The position numbers and the translations under genes were made by a program. The notes under the pieces are model-generated. The model was given only the letters and a program-made list of their open reading frames with translations. It did not search any database and had not been told where the DNA came from. Below are positions 50,072-63,077 of a stretch of 64,000 bases of DNA, in pieces. This stretch comes from Erpobdella octoculata. Its lineage: Eukaryota > Annelida > Clitellata > Hirudinida > Erpobdellidae. The stretch's first letter is position 1. Each line of letters begins with the position of its first letter. The stretch lies in contig OZ022242.1 in NCBI GenBank assembly GCA_963978895.1, positions 25,275,424 to 25,339,423 of the forward strand, in the 5' to 3' direction.

Positions 50072-52245
50072 TTAATCGTGTTCGTCCCGAACAGTTTCAT
50101 TGCCTCCATAATATTTGGCAAGGCGGTCAACACGAATTACTTTCATCCTAGTACGTTGGCCCTTTTGAATCCGGTAGATGACATCATTGATCTTTTTAAT
50201 AATTCTATATGGTCCTTCCCAGTCTTGTTGAAGTTTAGGTGATTTCACAATTTTACGTTGTGGATTGTAGAACCACACCAAATCATTTTCTTTAAACTCT
50301 TTCATATTTGATTGGCGATCATACCGAGTTTTCATTCTGTCGCTGGCTGCTTTGATCCTATTTCGGGCTACGAAATGAATTTCATTTAACCGAGCCCGCA
50401 ATTGTGCGGCATACTCGCTTTCCGATTCTACTTTGTCTCCCGGACTTCCAAACATAAGATCGCAAAGAAGTCGCATCTCCCGTCCAAATAACATTTTACT
50501 TGGGGTGGCCTTCGTCGTGTTGTGAACCGATCCTCTGTAAGCCATCAAAAATTACGGAATGTGTTTATCCCAATCAACTTGGTTTTCACCGACCATCTTA
50601 GACAAGTGCTGTTAAATAGTTCTATTAAATCGTTCCACCATACCGTCAGACTGAGGATGAAGGGGAGTTGTGCGGGTTTTATGTATGCCTAAAACACGGC
50701 ACATTTCTCTAAACAATTGTGAATCAAAGTTCCTGCCCTGATCTGAATGGAGCTCCATTGGTACTCCATAGCGACTATCCCAGCCATCAACAACAACGTT
50801 GGCAACTGTCACTGCTTCTTGATTAGGTATAGCAAAAACGTTTGGCCATTTTGTAAAATAATCTATGACCACAAGAATGTACTTATTGCAAGATTTTGAC
50901 ACTGGAAATGGACCTGCTAAATCTATAGCAATTCTTTCAAAAGGGGAACCTACATTGTACTGTTGTAAATGGCCCTTTGTTTTAGCGTGTGGTCTTTTAC
51001 TAGCGGCACAGGTATTACATTTTTGACACCATTCCTCTACATCCATTTTACAGTATACCCAATAAACTCTTTGGCGGATCTTGTCCAACGTTTTATTCAT
51101 CCCTAGATGTCCGCCTGATACTCCGGAGTGCATTTGTTGGAGCACTTCTGGCACTTTTACCTTTGGAATAATTAATTGCAAAACATTGGTGAAACCATCA
51201 GTGCTTTCCCAAATTCTTTTTAGAGATCCGTTCACAACCCTTAGAGAGTCCCATTGTGCCCAATACGATTTAGTAGCAGGACTCAATTCCGAAATCTCTT
51301 GCCAGTCAGGTTTCTTTCCTTCTTCCATCCATCTCAAAATCGGCCCTATATCATCATTTTTTAATTGTTCGTCTCGAATCACATCATCTGACCAAGTGTC
51401 GTCAATTTGAAACTGTACTTGAAAACACTGATTATTTATTTCCTTCCCCTCCATGCGAATGCAATACTTACATTCATCATCGCAAGGTCGTCGTGACAGT
51501 GCGTCAGCATTTTTGTGCTGTTCGCCCTTCCGATGCTGAATTTCAAACTCGTATGATTGTAAACGTTCGATCCACCTAGCCACTTGTTCTTCTGGATTTT
51601 TAAAATTTAAAAGCCATTTCAAAGCAGCGTGATCCGTTCTCAACAAAAACGTTTGACCATATAAATACTTGTGAAAGTGCTTAATAGAATCAACGATTGC
51701 TAATAACTCACGTCTGGTGACGCAATAATTGCGCTCCGGTTTCGAGAAAGTTCTGCTATAATAAGCTATAACCTTTTCATTGCCGTCAACAATTTGACTA
51801 AGCACTGCCCCTATTCCTTCTTTACTTGCATATGTGTCTAATACAAAATCTTTTCCAGGTATTGGATACAACAGAACTGGCGTCAAACTCAAAGCTGTTT
51901 TTAACCGTTCGAACGCCTGTTGATTTGCTCTGACCAATCAAACGGTGCATTCTTTTCTGTAAGCTTATATAGTTCTTTTGCAATGCTGGAAAAGCTGGCT
52001 ACAAATCGTCGATAATATGTGCACAAACCAAGAAAGCTTCTTAATTCTTGAGAATTTCTCGGAACAGGCCAATGGTTAACCGCTTTAATTTTCTCAGGAA
52101 CGGTTCCTACCCCTTCGGCAGAAACTATATGACCAAGATATTTCACCTTGCTTTTGAAAAGTGCACACTTTGCCGGATTTAGCTTCATACCAGCATCCCG
52201 GATCCTTTGGAAAACTTCTCCAAGATTGTGTAGATGCTCTTCAAA
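50072..52245 (-). pseudogene. Ty3/gypsy 1: RT thumb, RNase H, integrase and C-terminal domain
   Basis: From right to left: 52245-51935 RT connection (KYLGHIVSAEG, RSFLGLCTYYRRF); 51937-50612 RNase H (DTYASKEGIGAVLSQ, RTDHAALKWL) and integrase with the HHCC finger (GVSGGHLGMNKT, CQKCNTCAASK) and DDE residues (IDLAGPF, ELHSDQGRNF, DGMVERF); 50548-50072 C-terminal domain (LVWFYNPQRK, GPYRIIKKIND). Damage: a one-base frameshift near 51935 and two in-frame stops between 50620 and 50545. No LTR was recognised on either side. Confidence 0.85.
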
Positions 52246-52990
52246 CGTCTTTCACAACTCCAGCAGCGTGGTGAGTTATTCCCTTTCCAGTTAATTCTTT
52301 CCTTAATAACTCTCCGGACTCGATCATCCAGTTCATCTTCGTCCTCGCTTCCCAATTTTCTTACGTGATGAGACCTAACAGATGGCTCCACAGAGGTTTC
52401 ATAATTTATTGCAAATGCCAAAGCTTCGCTGGGACTAGCTACGCGGGCAACCCTAAGAGCCTTTTGGGTTTCAGAGTTCTTCAAGGCCGCTATGAATCCA
52501 TTCGTAATAATTGTGTTGAGGACATTTCGAGGGCACAAGGGGTATCCCAGATTAGCAAGCCGTTCTATATTCGCTTCCAGCTGTTGCATGCTTTCTTCGG
52601 GTTTCTGGCGTCGACTATTGAGTTGAGCTCGAAAAATTTCGGGCGCGCGTTGATTACCGAATCTGTTCTCAAGAACCTTTACGATCGCATCGTAATCATC
52701 TCTATCTACAATAAGCTCGAAAAGCTGTAAAGCTTCTCCTTTCAAGGAAAATACCAGATTTTCTGCCTTCTGATGGCTGGTTAACCAGTTATTTTTCCTG
52801 GCAGCAATTTCAAATTGAGCTTTGTAGACGGACCATGACACAGTGCCATCAAAAGCCGGGGTCTTGACATGCTCAACAGAATGAATTCTTTCTTAGGTTT
52901 GGCAACCAGTTTGTCCTTGTTTGACCAGATTGTTCAATTTGATCTGCAGGTTGCTCTCGATTCTCTTCTCGATTTCCTTGGTATTCTCTT
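52185..52990 (-). pseudogene. Ty3/gypsy 1: gag fused by deletion to the RT thumb
   Basis: 52990-52260 encodes gag: coiled start (EKLVEENTKEIEKR), a stop near 52896, then KTPAFDGTVSWSVYKAQFEI and the retrotransposon gag core, ending at the first half of a zinc knuckle (CWSCER). At about 52255 it joins EEHLHNLGEVFQRI of the reverse transcriptase, so protease and most of RT are deleted. It is truncated on its 5' side near 52990-53035. Confidence 0.8.
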
Positions 52991-53047
52991 CTACCAATTT
53001 TTCCAGGTTATTAACTCACTGTCAATAGCCAATCGCGTTATTTTGTA

Positions 53048-54284
53048 GTGCGCGCACTGCCAATAGACTCTACGCTTTTGTTTACTAAACTACCATACCT
53101 TATTGAAAAAAAACATAAGAAAATCAAGATTGAAAATTCAAATATAAGCAAAGTCACAGAATGTAAGTTTTTAGGAACAATTTTGGACCAAAAAGCTTCA
53201 TGGAAACCACACTTCCACTATATTGCGAAAAGATGTAAACAACGCATCAATGTAATGAGGGCCATAACTGGGTACAAATGGGGTGCGTCAAAATTGACTT
53301 TGCTGCTTTATTACAAAATGGCAATCAGATCAATTTTAGATTACGGTTGTGAAGCATATGATCAGCCGTCAAATAGTCACAAAATAATTCTTCAGCAATT
53401 ACAATTGGAAACCTTGAGAATTGCGTGTGGTCCTCCAACAAGTACAAACTCAAGTGCTATTCTTACTGAATGTGGAGAATTGCCTCTAGACCTGCGACGA
53501 AAGCAGCAAATTGTCCTTTTTGCTCTAAGGGTTAAAACACGCCTGAATCATCCTGCTAAAAGCATATTTTTTTCTTCCAAAAAAGAAAGACATAATTGGA
53601 TTAAGACCACTCTATGTCGCTTTGGAAAACTTCAACCACCAACTGCTCATAGAAACATTTTAGATATATGGAATGATCCAATATTAAATAACATTACTGA
53701 GCCACCAATTGTCCAATTACCTCCATGGAAACAAATTTTTCCACAAACAGATTTTGACCTAACCGAAATAGGTAAAGAAAGTTCTGGAGTTCTTTTTAAA
53801 GTTCTGGAACACATCAACAAATACAGATCAGACTTTTTTTGCATATACACTGATGCATCTAAAAAAGAAGATAAAACAGGCATTAGTGTGTATGCTCCAT
53901 CGACCGGTCTTAGAATGTCCAGAAGAACATCGGACAACATTTCGATTTTTGCTGCAGAAATAGAAGCAATCAAAATAGCTCTTAATCTAAATGAAAATCA
54001 TTTACTTTCATCAAATGCATTAGAATCTGATCCACAACAAAAACTTGTAATTGTTACAGATTTTTTAAGTGCCGTCAAAGCATTAGACATTTGTCACAAT
54101 TTTGCAAAATCTCACTACCAACAATCTATCTTACAAACTACAACTAATCTTTTCAGAAATAGGAACGTTGTATGCAAGTTGGTCTGGATTCCATGCCACA
54201 TTGGCGTGCAGGGTAATGAAACTGCCGACGTTCTTGCCAAAACGGCAACCACTTACACCGAAATCCAAATATATGTTACCCTTG
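53048..54284 (+). pseudogene. I-like LINE: RT C-terminus and RNase H
   Basis: Continuous open frame. KFLGTILDQKASWKPH and GYKWGASKLTLLLYY are the post-catalytic RT region. RNase H residues are visible in order: IYTDASKKEDKTG (Asp), IFAAEIEAIK (Glu), VIVTDFLSAVKAL (Asp) and WIPCHIGVQGNETAD (His, Asp). An RNase H after the RT places it near the I/Ingi/Loa groups. 5'-truncated at about 53040. The frame is interrupted at 54285 by the gypsy element and resumes at 59664. Confidence 0.85.
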
Positions 54285-54289
54285 AAACT
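54285..54289. other. Target-site duplication of gypsy 2 (left)
   Basis: AAACT, repeated at 59659-59663 on the other side of the element; 5 bp as usual for Ty3/gypsy. Confidence 0.9.
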
Positions 54290-54443
54290 TGTTATATCTG
54301 TATTATTCAAATTAAATGATAATAATTATAATCTAACTATTGTGGTTGCTAAACACTTATTAGATCTTTGTTAATTATTGATGAATTTATATCTGCTTTG
54401 TTCTTATAAAATGACTAAATAGGAAATAGAATAAAACTTATAG

Positions 54444-55100
<657 letters not shown>

Positions 55101-56750
55101 CAAATATATATATATATATATATATATCATATGATTTTCTACTGGGGTCCAGTACTATCCGTTTTGGAGGGTAGCAATAACGTTTAGGTCTTGCCTCCGG
55201 TTCTATTCCCGTTGGAATGTGTGTCAACTCCTCCGGATTGGCTTCATTAACCATATGGCTCGGAACATGGTCTCCTTGTTTATATTCTCCATACTCATTC
55301 TCCGTAACCCGAGGGGTTGCGTTTATGTTTGGTTTCAACATCTTTTCCTCTCCTGGGAACACAATTCTTACTGGGGCTTTCTCTCCATCACTTTTATTTT
55401 GAAGAGGTACTGGCACGTCAAATGTCTCAAACATTTCTTTAAGTGCCCAATCTAAATTCTTTGGTCTCAATTGATTTGTATGCCTTTTTGTAATCCTTCT
55501 GTCAATCTCAACTTCGTAAACCGTTTTTCCAATTCTTTTTAAAATCTTCCCTGGTATCCATCTGGGATGGTTTGGATTTTTATAATCTCTAGCGTACACC
55601 GCATCTTGTTCTTTAAAAACTCTCGGTCTTGCCCCATTCCTTTTGTTAAACTGTCTCTTCATGCAAGATTTTTTTCTGAATACTTTTCGTTTGTTTAGTA
55701 CTTAGTTGTAAGTCTGATAGTGGTGTTCTAATTTGTCTCCCCAAAAAATTTCTGCGGGAGATTTTTGATGTGGACTAGATGGGCATGGTGTAGATCTATA
55801 ACACAATAAAAACTTCTGCACCAATTCCTCGGTAATTCCTTCACCTTTTAGCTTTTGTATGGTTCTTTTGAAAGTATCAACAAATCTTTCTGCTTGACCA
55901 TTACTTTGTGGATGAAAGGGAGGTATTCGGATATGACTGATAAATTTTGACTGACAATATCTTTCAAATTCCATAGAAGTAAACTGTGTTCCGTTATCTG
56001 ATACCAATATCTTGGGAAATCCATACCGAGCAAACATTCTGTTCAGCTCGCGAATTGTTGTTGTTGAGGTAGCCGCACTCATTTGTATTATTTCTGGCCA
56101 TTTTGAATATGCCTCCACAACAACCAGAAACATTGAATTCTCCATTGGTCCCGCAAAATCAATGTGAATTCTCTCCCAGGCCTGTGATAGTTCAGGCCAT
56201 GGTGACAACGTGCTTTTTATAGGCATTTTAGCTGCTTTTTGACATGCATCACAGGTTTTCACCATACTTTCAATATCTCTATCGATTCCATGCCAATACA
56301 CCGACTGTCTGGCCAGCATTTTCATTTTCGTAATTCCTGGATGACCCTGATGTAGCATCCTCAATATACGCTGTTGCAGTTTTTTTGGAATTACTGCTCT
56401 TACACCCATAAATAGAATGCCATCATGTAAAGTCAAATCAGTTGCTTTACTTTGGAATGCATTCCAGTTTGATCCAGGTTTAACTTTTGGCCAAAATCCC
56501 TTTTTAATGATCTCACTTAACTCTCTGAGTTCAGAGTCTTCTTCTGTCATAATTTTAATATCTTTCTTACTAACAGGTAATTGTCTCATCGTATCCTCTT
56601 GTATCATTGTGATGTCTTCGTTTACACCTGCTATTATCAAATCCTCATTTCCTGTTGTTTTTTTGGAATCAATGAGTCTTGATAAAGCATCAGCTTGACC
56701 AAAATTTGCTGTTCGTCGATATTCGATCTCAAAATCATAAGCTAAGAGTA

Positions 56751-58159
56751 TCAGTTCCCATCTCCGCAGTCTGTTTGCAGCGTGTGCAGATATTCCTTTC
56801 TTTTAACCAAATACTGACAAGAGAAGCTTGTGATCGGTAATAGCGTAAACCGCCTTCCATAAACAAATCTATGAAATTTTCTTACTGCAAAAACTAGGGT
56901 CAAAGCTTCTTTTTCTATTTGGCCGTAATTCTTTTCTGCGTGGGTCAGCGCACGGCCTGCGTGAGCGACTGCTTTTTCTGTTCCATTAAGAAATCGGTGT
57001 GAAATCACTGCTCCAATTCCGTATTCACATGCATCAGCAGCTATTACGATGTCTCTTTTGGGATCATAATGCGTCAGCGATAAATTTGATTGTAACACCT
57101 TCTTAAGACTTGTGAAAGATTCCTGGTGTACTCTTAACCATTCAAACTTCTCATTTTTTTCCAAGTCATCTAGTGGGCCTCTCATTTGTCTGAGCTTTGG
57201 TACAAAAACAGAATAGTAACTAACCATACCTACACACGATTTTAACTGTTTTCTGTCTTTTGGTGGGGGCATTTCTACAATTGCTGTTATTTTTTCTGGG
57301 TCTGGTTTTTGGCCTTCTTTGCTGACAATATGACCTAGAAATTTAATTTCTTTCTTGGCAAAAGAGCACTTGTCCATCTTGACTCTAAATCCAAAATCTG
57401 AAATCCGTTTGAATAGTTCAAAAACATTCATATTGTGTTCTTCCAATGTTGTGCCGGTCACAATTACATCGTCCAGGTAAGCCGCACAACCTTTTAACTC
57501 TGAAGTTAAATTATTCGTTGTTTCCTGGAAAATACCTGGTGCACTTTTTACTCCAAAGGAAAGTCTCTGGTACTGATATAGACCTTTAGGAGTGTTGATC
57601 GGAACGAGCTCTTTTGACGATTCGTCCATTTCCAACTGTAGATATGCATCAGCAAAATCTACTTGAGTAAACCAAGCTCCTTGGTTTAATTTTGAAAATT
57701 TTTTATCCGTGTTGGAAGTGGATGTTGCTGCATCTCAAGCGCGTCGTTAAGGCCTGTTTTAAAATCGGCACAGATGCGTACCGTTCCGCTTTTCTTTGGA
57801 ACAACCACAATCGGTGCCGCCCAGTGACTGTATTCAACTCTTTTAAGAACTCCTTCATTGACTAGTCTTTCAAGTTCCCTAATGGTTATTTCTTCGTAAG
57901 CAAAAGGTATTTTTCGTGGTCTGCAAAATTTTGGCTGAGACTCTGACTTAAGGAGCAATCTTGCCTTCTTTTTACTGCAATGGCCCAATTCTTCTTTGAA
58001 AACACTTGGAAACTCTGTTTGTAACCGAACAGCTAAACTGTTTTCTTCCTGCGAAGGCTTTTCTGCAACAGAACAACAGATTGCATCAAACGCTTTTATC
58101 ATTGGTGGAAGTTGATTCATCCATTCAATTCCTAGAAGTTGTGTTGTATTTTTGGCCAC
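56751..58159 (-). pseudogene. Gypsy 2 reverse transcriptase and RNase H
   Basis: 58159-57686: CRPRKIPFAYEEITIRELER, HWAAPIVVVPKKSG and RICADFKTGLN. 57635-56751: FGVKSAPGIFQ and the catalytic AAYLDDVIVTG (57468-57479), FLGHIVSKEGQKPDPEKI, RNase H IAADACEYGIGAVISH. Frame breaks near 57690-57635 and again near 56850, after RRFTL, where the last RNase H motif continues in another frame. K02A2.6/Mag-like order; lineage not certain. Confidence 0.85.
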
Positions 58160-58215
58160 AAAACAGCGTCCATTGCCTGTGAATCTTGCTCACGAAAATT
58201 TGGTTTAAAATTCAC

Positions 58216-58680
58216 CTAGTACTTAAATTTCAGTACCGTTGCAGCACCAATTTTTGTTGTTGCCTTATCTAGCCTTGGTGAACCAATCTTTGCCCAAGTT
58301 TTTGTACTGATGATTGTGACATCGGCTCCGGAGTCCAGTTGCATCCTAATTTCGACATCACCAAATTTCACCGTGGTGTATTTTCTATTGGATGCTATAA
58401 TTGTTCGCTTGCTGGGAATTGTCTTGACTTGCCGTATTTCGTGTCGTCTATACGACAGACTTGGACTCCTCCTTAAGCTTGGACTTCTCTTTCTACTGAA
58501 AAGTCTTTTGGGACTTTTATCATCAGTTCTGCAGTTGGCAGCAAAATGCCCCGGTTTTCCACAGCGAAAACAAACATTTTTGTTTACGGGTGAACCCCGG
58601 ATTTCTTGGCTGGAAGATTTTTTAGGTGATCTTTCTGAATAGTGATTAACCTTACTAACTAAGGTTTCTGAAATCATCAT
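58216..58680 (-). pseudogene. Gypsy 2 zinc knuckle and protease
   Basis: CFRCGKPGHFAANC is a CCHC nucleic-acid-binding knuckle, followed by an Arg/Ser-rich stretch and the retropepsin-like MQLDSGADVTIISTKTWAKI, with the catalytic Asp in LDSGAD. The frame ends at 58216 before the RT begins. Confidence 0.85.
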
Positions 58681-59435
58681 TTGTTCTGTATGTAACAGTT
58701 TTATCCTTTCACATTCTTCAATAAGCTCTTCCAGTGAGCACTCTTGTTCTACCCTGAGCAGTAATTTGTGCTTAATGTTTAACTATTTCGGATCCTTCAA
58801 TCCCCATATAAAATGTAAGCACATACTGGAATCTTTTGTAAAATTTTCCCATTGTGCTTCGTTGCACAGCCTGTTCACCCTTGTGCCGAATGCCCTGAAA
58901 GTCTATGAGTCCCTTATTTGGACGTTTTCACAATCAAACCGTCTTTGATGAATGCTTTTTTTATTACCAAACAGTTTTGTCTCCTCATAGCTTAGACTCT
59001 CAATTGTTCTCGGCAATATACTACCATTAAGTAGCGTGTATTCGTTTTGTTGAAGCTTCCCGGTCAGAGTTGCTCCTTTCTCTGAATCGCTCATTGATTC
59101 GCCTCCGACTGACTGAACAGCTTCTTCAAATTGCCCAATCCAATCAGCTCAATTCGTTTGTAGAGGTCTGGTCTGGATCTATTGTCCTGCATCATTGAGA
59201 TTAACTGAAGAATTTTTTTTTCAGTTTCTTCTTTTTCAATTCTCTTTTCTTCTTTTTCTCGAGCTTGCCTCTCAAGTTTCTCTTCTTTTTCAATTCTCTT
59301 TTCTTCTTTTTCTCGAACCTCTTTTTCAAGTTTTTCTTGTTTTTCTCGAGCTTCCCTCTCAAGTTTTTCTTCCATTAGAAACTTAAGCAATTGTGCTATG
59401 TTTGAATCTTGGTCCTTTGACATCCTGGTCGCCAA
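58680..59435 (-). pseudogene. Gypsy 2 gag, N-terminal part
   Basis: 59435-59091: charged coiled coil (EKLEREAREKQEKLEKEVRE type repeats, Glu/Lys/Arg). 59094-58903: GATLTGKLQQNEYTLL and SYEETKLFGNKKS. 58900-58680: NEAQWENFTKDSSM and LLLRVEQECSLEELIEECER. Frame changes near 59092 and 58905 and a stop near 58782. Confidence 0.7.
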
Positions 59436-59436
59436 T

Positions 59437-59583
59437 TGTTATATCTTTATTATTCTAATTAAATGATAATAATTATAATCTAACTATTGTGGTTGCTAAA
59501 CACTTATTAGATCTTTGTTAATTATTGATGAATTTATATCTGCTTTGTTCTTATGAAATAACTAAATAGGAAATAGAATAAAA

Positions 59584-59637
<54 letters not shown>

Positions 59638-59658
59638 AACATATATATATATATAACA
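59437..59658 (-). repeat. LTR of gypsy 2 (5' LTR)
   Basis: Matches 54290-54445; contains a (TA)n run at 59588-59634. Next to it on the element side is attggcgaccaggatgtc, the likely primer-binding region; the matching tRNA is not assigned. Confidence 0.85.
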
Positions 59659-59663
59659 AAACT

Positions 59664-60276
59664 CCAGAATACAAAAAAATAATCAAATCAAAGATTCTAA
59701 ATGAATGGCAAAACACTTGGAAAACTGTGGAAATTAATGTGTTATACAGAAAACTGGTACCTCTTCCAAGTCTTATTTCTCCGTTCTTTGATACACCCAG
59801 AAAAAAAGAAATCTTTCTATCTAGAATTCGGTTAAATAGAATTCTTCTAAACGGACGACTTAAATCTATGAATCTTCATCCCACTGGTCACTGCGACATA
59901 TGTGATATTCCAGAAACACTCGACCACTTCTTACAATCTTGTCCAAAAAGAGCTCCACTTCATAACTACATCAATAAATACTGCTTAAATAAGAAATAAC
60001 AACTGAAGATATACTTGTACATAAAAAACGTAGAAACGCTGTTTACAAATGGTTCATTCAGAAAGAATTCCAGCCCACATAGAAAAGAAAGACAGAAAAA
60101 GTAACAACAAATGAAACTACTGAAGACGAAAGGACAAAAAAAAGAAATTACTATTATTTTTCTTTTTTTCTTTTTATTATTTTCCAGACGTTATGTTGAC
60201 TATTTGTTTTATTATTTTATGAAGTGACTTAAACATCGAAAGGTGATACGAGTCAATAATAAACTAAAAAAAAACT
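59664..60276 (+). pseudogene. I-like LINE: C-terminus and 3' end after the gypsy insertion
   Basis: Resumes in the same frame as 54284 once one copy of the AAACT duplication is discounted: WQNTWKTVEINVLYRKL, IRLNRILLNGRL and a CCHC-type knuckle CDICDIPETLDHFLQSC. Stop at about 59999. The 3' UTR ends in AATAATAAAC and a short A run near 60267-60275. Confidence 0.8.
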
Positions 60277-60279
60277 GTA

Positions 60280-60775
60280 GGAGTTAACTCCGCTTTGCTA
60301 ATTGCGAGCCAGTCCCAAGCCTGGATAAAGGAGGAGGGACAGTTAAAAGGATCAAAACTTTGATCCACGACAGGAAGTACTTATGTGCTTCTTACATGCA
60401 GCCAATTCAGTCTTGAAACACTTGGTGTAAAGACTATAAACTATAATAAAAAAAACTGTAGGAGTTGCAACTGGGTTGTATTTATGCAACTGTAGGAGAT
60501 ACCGTCTAAAATACCATGTATAAGGACGTTAAAAAATAATTAAAAAAAAACTGTAGGAGTTGCTTCCTACAATTTTTTTTATGATAGTTCATAGTCTTTT
60601 ACACTCCGCCTTGCTTTTGCAAGCCAGTCCCAAGTCTGGAGAAAGAAGGGGGGAAGAGTAAAAGGGATCAAATTATGATTCACGACAGGAAGTACTTAGG
60701 TGCTTCCAACATACAGCCATTACAGTTTTAAACACCTGGGGTAAAGAACTATAAACTATTACAAAAAAAAGAACG
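60280..60775. repeat. Two copies of a non-coding repeat with a possible RNA fold
   Basis: 60290-60450 and 60595-60765 share ctccgcttgct-like sequence, gccagtcccaagcctgga, ggaggagg, gatccacgacaggaagtac and a tail ctataaactat. In the second copy CTTGC-TTTT-GCAAG is a perfect hairpin. Between them actgtaggagttg recurs, and 60552-60590 can form a hairpin (ctgtagg/cctacaa). A shortened third copy is at 41.5 kb. Confidence 0.65.
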
Positions 60776-61195
60776 GTAAGAAGCGTGCAGACACCTGTTA
60801 TGCTGATATGACTCGTGCAGATTGCGGAATTCCCATTGCATTCGGCGGACTAATGGTCTTCGTTAATAGAGTGGCCATCTCTTTCGCCACGCAGCGGAAT
60901 ACTGCCCGCCGGAATTGTTAGACTTTTCATCGCAAAGGTCGGCCGTTTCATCGCGTTCTGGGCCGTTTCGCCTCAAGCTGGGAATTTTTGTCGCAATGTC
61001 GCGACGAAAATGTATCCTGCGATGAAACGGCTTTGCGACGAATTGGCTAGTATTCACCTAGATATAATACGATACAATATAAAACTACATATTGTAACAC
61101 AAATGTCTGCCATAATCTGAGAGATCCCAAATTTAAGATAAAATTATAAATGCATAACTAATTTTGCAGTCAATTTTAGTTAAATAAAATTTAAA
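60776..61195. other. Gene-free stretch
   Basis: No gene. 60910-61030 has repeats around tttcatcgcaaaggtcg / ccgtttcatcgcgttctg / gcgatgaaacggctttgcg, of unknown origin. Confidence 0.4.
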
Positions 61196-61201
61196 GAGTA
61201 T

Positions 61202-61640
61202 TTACATAAACTTCATGAAATTAATCAAATGCTGTTTAAGTGGCTTAGCACAGAGTTTGTAACAGGAAGCATGATATTTTGCCTCAGCAGCTATCATAAC
61301 ACTAGTTTGTTCTGCAAAACTACGAATCTGCACTTGGGCTCGGTCATCAACACACTGAAGAAGAGGTTCACGAGATTTTGAAATTTTCACAAAATTTATC
61401 TTATGACAAAAATACAAACAGCATCAAGAATAGGTGAAGAAGTTGCTGATGGCATCCTCTTGTTTTGGCAATTGTGTTTTGATCTATATCTTGATCAATA
61501 GTGCAAGTAGTTGAATTTTTTATTAGTTCTAGCGTTTTCTTGAAATTAAACAAATCGTAGCACTGTGAATGATAGTAAAATTCCGGAACATTACCAGTTT
61601 CAGTTTCTCATTGCAATGTCCAAAAAAGGCTTAAATTGTC
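61202..61640 (-). pseudogene. Cys/His-rich fragment of an unidentified protein
   Basis: 61612-61540 reads ETETGNVPEFYYHSQCYDLF and, after a gap with a frame change, 61417-61202 reads FCHKINFVKISKSREPLLQC, DDRAQVQIRSF and AEAKYHASCYKLC. The repeated YHxxCYxL motif and paired cysteines suggest a zinc-binding domain. I have seen this style in uncharacterised transposon-borne proteins but cannot name the family. Confidence 0.35.
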
Positions 61641-61952
61641 TTATATTACCTGCAGCTAATAATGTGTTCCATGATAAAATATCACATGACCTAGTCAGGT
61701 TAGAATATATTTTTTATTGCTACTTTGAGAGTGGATGATGCATATACATTGAAAGGCACTAATATTTGGACCCAAATTCACATCCATATCAATTTTTTTG
61801 TCTCCTCATTGACATTGTTGTGCCATATTAATGAGAAAGAATAAAACTCAATAACTTGAATACAACTTCTCAATTTTTATTCCCAACACAACTGAAAGCA
61901 TGAAAAAATCTAAATCAAAAGTAAATAAAACTGTTTTGAAAGCACTATTGAA

Positions 61953-63077
61953 CAGAGATGTAGTACTTGGTACTCGTACTCGAGTACCGTTTTCAAGTAC
62001 TCGTACTCGTACTTGTACTCGGAACCTTGGTACTCGTACTTGTACTCGTACTCGTTATTCCACTCAGTACTCGTACTCGTACTCGTACTCGTTATTCCAA
62101 TAAGTACTCGTACTCGTACTCGCATATGCGACACCTTCTCTAAAAAAAGTTTGCTTGTTTACTAAACAGTTGTTTGGGATTATATTTCGTTTATACTCTA
62201 GTATAACATATATTTTATATCTAAGTACCAATTTTTAATAATAGTTTTCTTTGTTATTTCTGCTTAAGTATCATTATTCTTCTAATCACTTATTAACAGT
62301 CATCAAAATTTCCATAATTTAGAATTTGAATTTCTTGTACCCACTGTTGTTAAAATAGATTTCTAAATATCACATTCGTTTATATTTGCACTTTGCAGTC
62401 ACAATTTTGCATTTTTTAAATTTGGTTGTGTTTTTTCAGAACTGGTTAAATTCTTTGTTGAATCAACTAATTCTCTCTTTGGCATCATTACTCAGTCACC
62501 TGCTGTTACGTTGGTGCCGCCATCTGGGTCACCCCCACCAGCCAAAAAGCCAAAGTTGTTTCACAAGTATTCATCGGCGTTAGATGACACCTGCCTTGAT
62601 GTCGATGCACAGTTGACCAGATATCTTGAGATGAAGATCACTGGTGATGTGGATGACGCACTAACGTTTTGGCAGAATCATTCCAGTGACCTTGACAAAC
62701 TGTATCACCCAGCACTTCGTGCCTTAAGTATTCCAGCTTCAATTTAACCAGTAGAACGTGTGTTCAGCCACGGCGGAATAATTTTAAGACCCCATAGGGC
62801 TAAGATGTCGGAATCTAAACTGTCGTCGCTAACTTTTCTTAAATGTAATAGTTTTTTGATGTAGAATAAACTATTATTTTGTTGACTTTAAAAAGTACTC
62901 GAAAAGTACTCGCTAAAAATTTCTTGTACTCGTACTCGTACTTGTACTCGAGACCTCAGTACTCGTACTCGTACTCGTACTCGATAACTTGATACCATGG
63001 TACTCGTACTCGTACTCGTACTCGACACCATGGTACTCGTACTCGTACTCGGACCATATGTACTCGCAACATCTCTG
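61953..63077 (+). mobile_element. hAT element with TACTCG subterminal repeats, 1125 bp
   Basis: Ends CAGAGATGT (left) and ACATCTCTG (right), flanked by CTATTGAA at 61945-61952 and 63078-63085. Long runs of TACTCG and GTACTC units occupy 61970-62120 and 62890-63065 in both directions. The inside carries only the last transposase exon. Confidence 0.9.
62441..62870 (+). pseudogene. hAT transposase C-terminal exon
   Basis: After an acceptor-like ttttttcag: LVKFFVESTNSLFG, PPSGSPPPAKKPKLFHKY, then the dimerisation region DALTFWQNHSSDLDKLYHPA, LRALSIPASI, a stop, PVERVFSHGGIILRPHRAKM and LSSLTFLKCN. The stop (TAA at about 62745) inside the PxxSxxxERVFS signature, plus the missing catalytic part, make it non-functional. 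Confidence 0.8.
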
